DNA of 64,000 bases from Mycolicibacterium chubuense NBB4 (GTDB taxonomy: Bacteria; Actinomycetota; Actinomycetes; Mycobacteriales; Mycobacteriaceae), in contig NC_018027.1 in assembly GCF_000266905.1 (NCBI RefSeq), positions 930,001 through 994,000 of the forward strand, written 5' to 3'. Shown here piece by piece: positions 58,399-64,000 of the stretch. The position numbers and the translations under genes are program-made. A model generated the notes under the pieces. It saw only the letters and a list, made by a program, of their open reading frames with translations. It did not search any database and was not told the origin of the DNA. Each line of letters begins with the position of its first letter. Within the stretch, counting starts at the first letter, position 1.

Positions 58399-58802
58399 CC
58401 TCGGTGATGCGCGCCCATCAGATCCTGCTGGCCCGTGTGGAGGCGGCGCTGCGCCCCTACGATCTGAGCTTCTCCCGCTTCGAGTTGCTGCGGCTGCTGG
58501 CGTTCAGCCGCACCGGCGCACTGCCCATCACCACGGCGTCCGACCGGCTGCAGGTACACGTCACGAGCGTCACGCACGCGATCCGGCGGCTCGAGTCCGA
58601 CGGCCTCGTCGAGAGGCTGCCGCACCCGACGGACGGGCGCACCACGCTGGTGCGCATCACCGAGCTGGGCCGCTCGACGGTCGAGGACGCGACGGTGACG
58701 CTGAACAAGGACGTCTTCGCCGACATCGGCATGTCCGCCACCGAATCGCGCAGGCTGGCCGAGTCGATCCAGACGCTGCGCCGCAGCGCGGGCGACTTCT
58801 AG
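58299..58802 (+). CDS. MarR-family transcriptional regulator (Rv0737-like)
   Basis: 167 residues from GTG at 58299. Winged HTH (SRFELLRLLAFSRTGALPITTASDRLQVHVTSVTHAIRRLESDGLVERLPHPTDGR) with the usual MarR wing. In M. tuberculosis Rv0737 lies immediately after rslA, so the preceding four genes appear inserted upstream of this one. The N-terminal 33 residues overlap the aminotransferase in another frame; a later start (ATG at 58386) is possible. May regulate the cassette or be backbone. Confidence 0.85.
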   Translation: MPSEHQRRDPIAVARDNWERSGWGDVADGMVAVTSVMRAHQILLARVEAALRPYDLSFSRFELLRLLAFSRTGALPITTASDRLQVHVTSVTHAIRRLESDGLVERLPHPTDGRTTLVRITELGRSTVEDATVTLNKDVFADIGMSATESRRLAESIQTLRRSAGDF

Positions 58803-60040
58803 CGGTTCGACGACTTCTCTCGGTTCGACGACGAAGGCACCGGGATGGTCGCGGTGACCGCCGTTCCGACGCCCGGCCGGCTGCGGATGTTGAGTCTGCC
58901 GCCGACGATCTCGGCGCGCTCGGCCATCGACAGCAGGCCGTAGCCGCCCATCTCGTCGCCGCCGAGCGGATGCTCCAGCGTGTCGAATCCGACGCCGTCG
59001 TCGGCGATTTCGAGTCGGGCGACGCTCCCGGTGTCACCGTGCTCCAGCGCGAAGGTCAACCTGGCGCGGGTGGCCTCGGCGTGCTTGACGACGTTCTGCA
59101 GACACTCCTGGGCGATGCGATACAGCGCGAGCTCGATGTGGTCGGGCAGCCGGGTGTCGTCGAGGTCGGTGTCGATGGCGACCTGGGGGATCGAGCGGGC
59201 GAGGCTCGCGAGGCCGCCGGAGAGCCCGAGGTCGTCGAGCACCGGCGGGCGCAGTCCGCTGATTGCCGCCCTGGCCTCCTGCAGCGTCAGCTGGGCCAGC
59301 TCCCGCGCGCGGTCGAGCTGCTCGGTCAGGCCCGCGCGGTCGTCGGGGTTCTGCGCGGCCTGCGCCGCGGCGTCGAGCCGGTAGGACAGCGTGACCAGGC
59401 GCTGCGAGATGCCGTCGTGGATGTCGCCGGCCAGCCGGCGCCGCTCGAGCTCCTGGGCCTCGATCACCTGCTCGACGAAGTTCTCGTGAGCGCGCTCGCG
59501 GGCCACCAGTTGCCGGTGCAGGCGGGCCTGGTGCATGGCGCCGGCGATCAGCCGGCCGATCACCAGCAACATCTCGACGTCGCGGTCGCTGAAATCGCGC
59601 TCGGCCACCGTGTGCACGTTGAGCACCCCGACCAGGCCGCCCGGGTCCGTCTCCATCGGGACGGACACCATCGAGGTGAAGTCGCGGCCGCGCAGCGTCT
59701 GGAACGGCAGATAGCGCGGATCGGACTCCTTGTCCCGCCGGATCACGACCGGTTCGCGATGACTGGCCACCCAGCCCGAAATACCCTGCCCGAGAGGCAG
59801 TCTGATCTTGCCGACCTCGGCGTCGAACGGCGGTGTCGCACCTGCGAGCGTCAGCGACCGCTCGGTGTCGTCGAGCACGTGCACGAAACACACGTCGCTG
59901 TCGGTCGCCGCGGTGATGATGCGGGCCGCCGCGGCCGCCAGCGGCTCGACGCCGGGACCGCTGGAGGCGGCGCGGATCAGCTCGCGCAGCAGCGCGAGCT
60001 CGCGGTCGGCGGTCAGCAGCGGTCGCTGCGCAGCGCTCAC
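58799..60040 (-). CDS. GAF-domain sensor histidine kinase (NarL/DevS class)
   Basis: 413 residues, no transmembrane helix. A GAF domain occupies about 30-175, followed by HisKA_3 dimerisation (RRLAGDIHDGISQRLVTLSYRL, phospho-accepting His) and an HATPase with N-box RIAQECLQNVVKHA and GYGLLSMAERA. A single GAF domain distinguishes it from DevS/DosT, which have two. The GTG start overlaps the response-regulator stop. The ligand is unknown; cytosolic redox or small-molecule sensing is typical. Confidence 0.92.
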   Translation of the reverse strand: MSAAQRPLLTADRELALLRELIRAASSGPGVEPLAAAAARIITAATDSDVCFVHVLDDTERSLTLAGATPPFDAEVGKIRLPLGQGISGWVASHREPVVIRRDKESDPRYLPFQTLRGRDFTSMVSVPMETDPGGLVGVLNVHTVAERDFSDRDVEMLLVIGRLIAGAMHQARLHRQLVARERAHENFVEQVIEAQELERRRLAGDIHDGISQRLVTLSYRLDAAAQAAQNPDDRAGLTEQLDRARELAQLTLQEARAAISGLRPPVLDDLGLSGGLASLARSIPQVAIDTDLDDTRLPDHIELALYRIAQECLQNVVKHAEATRARLTFALEHGDTGSVARLEIADDGVGFDTLEHPLGGDEMGGYGLLSMAERAEIVGGRLNIRSRPGVGTAVTATIPVPSSSNREKSSNR

Positions 60041-60699
60041 TGGTAGATGCCTTCGCGCAGCGCGGTCGCGACCGCCCCGGTGCGATCACTGACACCGAGC
60101 TTGCGGTAGATGGAGCTCAGGTGCGTCTTGACGGTCTCGTCGCCGATCACCAGCTTGGCGGCGATGGCCCGGTTGGACAGGCCGTTGACCACCAACGCCA
60201 GGATCTCGCTCTCCCGCTGCGTGAGGCCCTGCCGGGCACCCGGCCAGAACTCGTCGCGCTGCAGCCGGGCCGCGGTGTCCACCGCCCTGGCCGCCATGCC
60301 GGGATCGATCGCGGTCGAACCGCCGTGCACGAACTCGAGCTGGCGTACCAGCTCCTCGCTGCTGATGCTCTTGAGCAGATAACCCGAGGCCCCGACGCGC
60401 AGCGCCTGGAACAGGTACTGCTCGTCGTCGTAGACCGACAGCATGACCACCTTCCGGTCCGGTTCGCGCTGGCGCAGCTGCTGGCACACGTCTAGGCCGC
60501 TGGACCCCTGCATCCGGACGTCACAGAGCACGATGTCGGGATCGAGCTCGCTCACCACGCTGAGCACCCGGTCCGCGCCGACGGCCTGCCCCACGACCGT
60601 GACCCGGCTGCTGAACGCGGCGAGCATCGCCTTGAGGCCCTCGATGACCATCTCGTGGTCGTCTACCAGGACGATCCGCACCGGCGGAGCTGTGCCCAT
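60037..60699 (-). CDS. LuxR/NarL-family response regulator
   Basis: 220 residues from ATG at 60699. Receiver domain with acidic pocket VDDHE, phosphorylation site Asp60 (DIVLCDVRM) and Lys in LLKSIS. C-terminal LuxR HTH: LTQRESEILALVVNGLSNRAIAAKLVIGDETVKTHLSSIYRKLGV. Partner of the overlapping kinase. A palindrome CCCCC-TAAT-GGGGG upstream is a candidate autoregulatory site. Confidence 0.93.
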   Translation of the reverse strand: MGTAPPVRIVLVDDHEMVIEGLKAMLAAFSSRVTVVGQAVGADRVLSVVSELDPDIVLCDVRMQGSSGLDVCQQLRQREPDRKVVMLSVYDDEQYLFQALRVGASGYLLKSISSEELVRQLEFVHGGSTAIDPGMAARAVDTAARLQRDEFWPGARQGLTQRESEILALVVNGLSNRAIAAKLVIGDETVKTHLSSIYRKLGVSDRTGAVATALREGIYQ

Positions 60700-60753
60700 G
60701 CCCCCAACCTTAGAGGCGTGCCCGGCCGCCTCCCCCCAACTTGGCGCGCCGAA

Positions 60754-60769
60754 TCCCCCTAATGGGGGA
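60754..60769. promoter_or_regulatory. Palindrome in the response regulator/HAD divergent gap
   Basis: TCCCCC-TAAT-GGGGGA (60754-60769) is a perfect 6-bp inverted repeat with a 4-nt spacer, 55 nt upstream of the response regulator start. The region nearby also has an imperfect GCGTGC...GCCTCCCCC / GGGGGAGGCGCACGC pairing. NarL-type regulators bind short inverted repeats, so autoregulation is possible. Confidence 0.5.
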
Positions 60770-60880
60770 GGCGCACGCGCTGTGACATGCGACACCATTT
60801 CTCTCGTGCAGCCCATACAGCAGAAAGCATGGCGTGCCGGTCGGTTCTGGTGGGACTGGCCGCACCCCAGCGACGCGAGA

Positions 60881-61543
60881 ATGCAGCAGTTACGTGCGGT
60901 GATCTTCGACCTCGACGCGATCGCCGACGTCGAAGGCAACGGTCATCGGCTGGCGTTCAACGCCGCGTTCGCAGCGCTCGGCCTCGACATCTCCTGGTCC
61001 GCCGAGCGGTACCGCCAGCTGCAGGCGCTGACCGACGAACGCCGCCGGGTGGCCGCGGAGTTGCGCAAGCGCGGCGTTTGCACGGAATGCGACGTGCTCG
61101 CCGAGCTGCTCGTCGACGAGATCTGCGCGACCAAGGAGATGATCCTCGCGGAGACGATCCTCGACGCCGACATCGCGCCGCGGCCCGGCATGGTCGAGCT
61201 GATCGCCGAGGCGTACGGAGCGGGCATCGCCGTCGGCGTCGTCAGCAGCGGAAGCCACGCGTGGGTCGAGCCGCTGGTGCGCCAACTCATCGGCGAGGGC
61301 GTCGTCAGCACCATCGTCACCGCCGACGAGGCGTCCGACGGCGACGCGTACCGGGTCGCCCTGACCGAACTCGGCGCGCAGGCCCGCGACTGCCTGGCAT
61401 TCGCCGGATCGCGGACCAATCAGCGGATGGCCGCGGCCGCCGGGGTGGCGACGGTGCTCGTCGAGGGAGAGGGCGTCGGCGCCCCGTTGCGGGTGGCCGA
61501 CTGCCAGCGGGTCCACGACAGGTGGCAGGCCCCCGCGGCTTAG
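60881..61543 (+). CDS. HAD-superfamily hydrolase (beta-phosphoglucomutase-like)
   Basis: 220 residues from ATG at 60881; GTG at 60806 would add 25 residues (QPIQQKAWRAGRFWWDWPHPSDAR) and cannot be excluded. Motif I is atypical: VIFDLDAIAD has the second Asp, but the family D-x-D-G-T becomes DLDAIAD. Motif II VSSGSHAW and a late motif AFAGSRTNQRMAAAAG are HAD-like. Likely a CbbY/PGM-type phosphatase or an inactive relative. Overlaps mmsB by four bases tail to tail. Confidence 0.72.
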   Translation: MQQLRAVIFDLDAIADVEGNGHRLAFNAAFAALGLDISWSAERYRQLQALTDERRRVAAELRKRGVCTECDVLAELLVDEICATKEMILAETILDADIAPRPGMVELIAEAYGAGIAVGVVSSGSHAWVEPLVRQLIGEGVVSTIVTADEASDGDAYRVALTELGAQARDCLAFAGSRTNQRMAAAAGVATVLVEGEGVGAPLRVADCQRVHDRWQAPAA

Positions 61544-62418
61544 CCGCGCAGCATCTCGATGACGGCGCTGAAGTCCTTGGCGGCGTTGTCTTCGGCGAAC
61601 TTCTGGTAGATCTCGGCGGCGTGCGTGCCCAGCGGCGCCGACGAGCCCGTGGAGTTCACCGCGGCCATCGCCAGCCCGAGGTCCTTGTTCATCAGCGCGG
61701 TCGCGAAGCCGGGCTTGAAGTCGTTGTTCGCCGGTGACGTCGGAACCGGGCCGGGCACCGGGCAATTCGTGTGTACCGCCCAGCAGTTGCCGGTGGCGCC
61801 GGTGATCACGTCGAAGAGTGACTGAGCCGGCAGGCCGAGTTTCTCGGCCAGCACGAACGCCTCGCCGATCGCGATCTGCTGCACCGCGAGCACCATGTTG
61901 TTGCAGAGCTTGGCGGCCTGGCCGGCACCCGAGGCGCCGCAGTGGATGATCTTGCCCGCCATCGGCTCCAGCACCGGCCGGGCCCGCTCGACCGCCTCGT
62001 CCTCGCCTCCGACCATGAAGGCCAGCGTTCCAGCGGTGGCGCCCTTGATGCCACCGGAGACCGGTGCGTCGATCTGTGCGAGTCCCTTCTCGACCGCCTG
62101 GGCATGGATCGTGCGCGCGTCGTCGACGGAGATGGTCGACGTGTCGATCAGCAGCGCACCGGGTTTCGCCGCCGGCAGCACTTCCGCGTAACAGGCTTTG
62201 ACGATGTCACCGTTGGGCAGCGAGGTGATGATCACGTCGGCGTCGGCCACCGCGGCCGCGCCCGTGTCGAAGATCTGCGCGCCCTTGGCGGCGGCCGCCT
62301 CCTGAAGCGCGGGCACGGGGTCGAACCCGTGCACGGTATGCCCGGCGGTGACCAGGTTCGCCGCCATCGGGCCGCCCATGTTGCCGAGCCCGAGGAACGC
62401 GATCGTCGTCATAGTCAT
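61540..62418 (-). CDS. mmsB: 3-hydroxyisobutyrate dehydrogenase
   Basis: 292 residues (a start two codons later, ATG at 62412, is possible). NAD-binding FLGLGNMGGPMAANL, substrate motif DAPVSGGIKGATAGTL and catalytic lysine in GAGQAAKLCNN are intact. It oxidises 3-hydroxyisobutyrate to methylmalonate semialdehyde in valine degradation, the substrate of the mmsA product encoded upstream in the same operon. Eighteen bases after fadE9. Order mmsA-fadE9-mmsB as in Rv0753c-Rv0751c. Confidence 0.94.
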   Translation of the reverse strand: MTMTTIAFLGLGNMGGPMAANLVTAGHTVHGFDPVPALQEAAAAKGAQIFDTGAAAVADADVIITSLPNGDIVKACYAEVLPAAKPGALLIDTSTISVDDARTIHAQAVEKGLAQIDAPVSGGIKGATAGTLAFMVGGEDEAVERARPVLEPMAGKIIHCGASGAGQAAKLCNNMVLAVQQIAIGEAFVLAEKLGLPAQSLFDVITGATGNCWAVHTNCPVPGPVPTSPANNDFKPGFATALMNKDLGLAMAAVNSTGSSAPLGTHAAEIYQKFAEDNAAKDFSAVIEMLRG

Positions 62419-62436
62419 CTCCCGGTCATCTCCCCT

Positions 62437-63600
62437 TCACGAGTTACGGGCGTTGGCTGCGGCCGCACGCCCGATCACCACCCGCATGATTTCGTTGGTG
62501 CCTTCCAAGATCCGGTGCACGCGCAGATCGCGGACGATCTTCTCCAGCCCGTACTCCCGAAGGTATCCGTAGCCGCCGTGCAGTTGCAGCGCCTGATCCG
62601 CCACGTCGAAACAGGCGTCGGTGACGTAGCGTTTGGCCATCGCGCACAACTCCACCTTCGCGGGGTGGTCGTCGTCGAGAGCTGTTGCGGCGCGCCACAA
62701 CAGCACGCGCGACGTCTCCAGCGCGGTGGCCATGTCGGCCAGCGTGAAGCGGATGGTCGGCTCGTCGAGCAGCGGTCCGCCGAACGCCTGCCGGTCGGCG
62801 AGGTAGCGGGCGGCCTTGTCGTAGGCCGCCTGGGCGCCGCCGAGGGAGCACGCCGCGATGTTGATGCGGCCGCCGTTGAGGCCCTTCATCGCGATGCCGA
62901 ATCCCGCGCCCTCGCCGTCGGTGCCGCCGAGCATCGCCTCGGCCGGCACGCGCGCGCCCTCGAAGATGACCTGCTTGGTGGGCTGGGCGTTCCACCCCAT
63001 CTTCTGCTCGTCGGTCCCGAAGCTCAGCCCCGGCGTGTCCTTGGGCACCACGAATGCCGAGATGCCCCTGGGCCCTTCGGCTCCGGTGCGCGCCATCACC
63101 ACGTAGACGTCCGAGGATCCGGCGCCGGAGATGAACTGCTTGACCCCGTCGATGACGAAGTCGCCGCCTGAGCGAACGGCCTTGGTGCGCAACGCGCTTG
63201 CATCCGATCCTGCGCCGGGCTCGGTCAGGCAGTAGCTGGCGACGGCGTCCATCGACGCCAGCCGCGGCACCCACGTCTTGCGCTGCTCTTCGGTGCCGAA
63301 GCTGTCGACCATCCAGGCGCACATGTTGTGGATCGACAGGAACGCCGCGACGGTCGGGTCGGCCGTCGCCAGCATCTCGAAGATCCGCACGGCGTCGATA
63401 CGGCGCAGGCCGCTACCGCCGACGTCGTCGCGGCAGTAGATCGCGGCCATGCCCAGCTCCGCCGCTTCGCGCAGCACGTCGACGGGAAAGTGGTGCGTCT
63501 CGTCCCACTCCAGAGCATGTGGCGCCAAACGCTTCTCGGCGAATGCGGCCGCCGTCTCGGCGATGACGCGCTCGTCGTCGTCCAGCCCGAAATAGTCCAC
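62437..63600 (-). CDS. fadE9: Acyl-CoA dehydrogenase (isobutyryl-CoA dehydrogenase-like)
   Basis: 387 residues from GTG at 63600 (DYFGLDDDERVI), with GAGGAG 8 nt upstream provided by a repeat element. The longer open frame to 63693 overlaps mmsA and is not family-like. YCLTEPGAGSDA, QLHGGYGYLREYGLEKIVRDLRVHRILEGTNEI with the catalytic Glu in EGTNE are classic. Context in a valine catabolic operon indicates isobutyryl-CoA oxidation to methacrylyl-CoA. Confidence 0.93.
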   Translation of the reverse strand: MDYFGLDDDERVIAETAAAFAEKRLAPHALEWDETHHFPVDVLREAAELGMAAIYCRDDVGGSGLRRIDAVRIFEMLATADPTVAAFLSIHNMCAWMVDSFGTEEQRKTWVPRLASMDAVASYCLTEPGAGSDASALRTKAVRSGGDFVIDGVKQFISGAGSSDVYVVMARTGAEGPRGISAFVVPKDTPGLSFGTDEQKMGWNAQPTKQVIFEGARVPAEAMLGGTDGEGAGFGIAMKGLNGGRINIAACSLGGAQAAYDKAARYLADRQAFGGPLLDEPTIRFTLADMATALETSRVLLWRAATALDDDHPAKVELCAMAKRYVTDACFDVADQALQLHGGYGYLREYGLEKIVRDLRVHRILEGTNEIMRVVIGRAAAANARNS

Positions 63601-63605
63601 GTGTA

Positions 63606-63631
63606 ATGCTCCTCGCGCAAGCGCTCGTCGG
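63606..63631. repeat. Single copy of the mftB-type repeat at the fadE9 start
   Basis: On the minus strand the sequence GCCGACGAGCGCTTGCGC followed by GAGGAGCA matches the mftB repeat unit except for one base (C to T). It sits between mmsA and fadE9 and supplies the fadE9 ribosome-binding site. Confidence 0.85.
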
Positions 63632-63638
63632 CTCGCTG

Positions 63639-64000
63639 CTATTTCATCGTCGGGATGACGAACTCGGCGCCGTCCTTGATGCCCGACGGCCACCGCTCGG
63701 TCACGGTCTTGGTCTTCGTGTAGAACAGGACCGAGTGCGGGCCGTGCTGGTTGAGGTCACCGAAGCCGGACCGCTTCCAGCCGCCGAAGGTGTGGTAGGA
63801 AACCGGCACCGGGATCGGCACGTTCACTCCGACCATGCCGACCTGTACGCGCGACACGAAGTCACGGGCGGCGTCGCCGTCGCGGGTGAAGATCGCCACA
63901 CCGTTGCCGTACTCGTGCTTGGTCGGCAGGCTCAGTGCCTCCTCGTAATCGTGCGCGCGCACGATGCACAGCACGGGCCCGAAGATCTCGTCGGTGTAGA
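63639..64000 (-). CDS. mmsA: Methylmalonate-semialdehyde dehydrogenase, C-terminal part (5' end outside window)
   Basis: About 120 C-terminal residues; the frame is open through the end of the window. The aldehyde dehydrogenase motif YTDEIFGPVLCIVRAHDYEEAL and the terminal NQHGPHSVLFYTKTKTVTERWPSG are characteristic of CoA-acylating methylmalonate semialdehyde dehydrogenase, which makes propionyl-CoA. The nucleophilic Cys lies outside the window. First gene of the mmsA-fadE9-mmsB operon; 38 bases before fadE9. Confidence 0.92.
   Translation of the reverse strand, partial: YTDEIFGPVLCIVRAHDYEEALSLPTKHEYGNGVAIFTRDGDAARDFVSRVQVGMVGVNVPIPVPVSYHTFGGWKRSGFGDLNQHGPHSVLFYTKTKTVTERWPSGIKDGAEFVIPTMK

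Overview
The window is a GC-rich actinobacterial chromosome segment. Gene content and order match Mycobacterium, most likely an environmental or fast-growing (Mycolicibacterium-type) species; the species cannot be named from sequence alone. The order TetR-rpsL-rpsG-fusA-tuf ... SDR ... mftR/mftABCDEFG ... rpsJ-to-rpsQ, atsA/FGE, rplN-to-rplO, sppA, SAM-methyltransferases, secY-adk-map-sigL-rslA, MarR ... mmsB-fadE9-mmsA follows the M. tuberculosis Rv0681-Rv0753c backbone, with extra modules inserted at several points.

Layout. 1-7.9 kb: a truncated and a complete DUF3558 lipoprotein, a TetR regulator, the streptomycin operon (rpsL, rpsG, fusA, tuf) closed by a strong terminator, a cutinase and a SHOCT-domain membrane protein. 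7.9-16.2 kb: a mycofactocin-type SDR behind a perfect KstR-like palindrome, an arginine/ornithine module (rocD, ddaH-like, Lrp), a ferredoxin reductase, a 13E12/HNH protein, and an ECF sigma factor with a glyoxalase-type partner. 16.2-23.5 kb: the mycofactocin redox-cofactor cluster. MftA is the precursor, MftB the chaperone, MftC the radical SAM enzyme, MftE the peptidase, MftD the FMN oxidase, MftF the glycosyltransferase and MftG the GMC dehydrogenase; MftR is a divergent TetR regulator. The 5' end of mftB carries a triplicated 30-bp repeat. 23.5-30.1 kb: MFS exporter and TetR, two paralogous P450s with matching operators, and a carboxylesterase.

30.1-43.7 kb: the ribosomal protein super-cluster in two transcription units with near-identical promoters, separated by an arylsulfatase and its formylglycine-generating enzyme. 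43.7-53.9 kb: DUF732 protein, SppA, four tandem TIGR00027-type methyltransferases, secY-adk-map, and sigL-rslA.

53.9-58.4 kb holds the most unusual unit: four tightly coupled genes (ThDP enzyme, SRPBCC protein, KAS III-like protein lacking the usual His, HisC-like aminotransferase) placed between rslA and a MarR gene. A promoter with the same architecture as the one before sigL (TGAAC-17 nt-CGTGT) lies directly upstream, so the unit looks like a SigL-controlled biosynthetic pathway of unknown product. 58.8-64 kb: a GAF histidine kinase/LuxR-type regulator pair, a HAD hydrolase, and the valine catabolic genes mmsB, fadE9 and (partial) mmsA.

Several genes (SDR, ddaH, esterase, mftE, SHOCT protein) have a TANNNT -10 box 5-7 nt before an ATG/GTG, as expected of leaderless mycobacterial mRNAs. 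No tRNA, rRNA, CRISPR array or insertion sequence was seen, and no intergenic stretch exceeds 300 bases.
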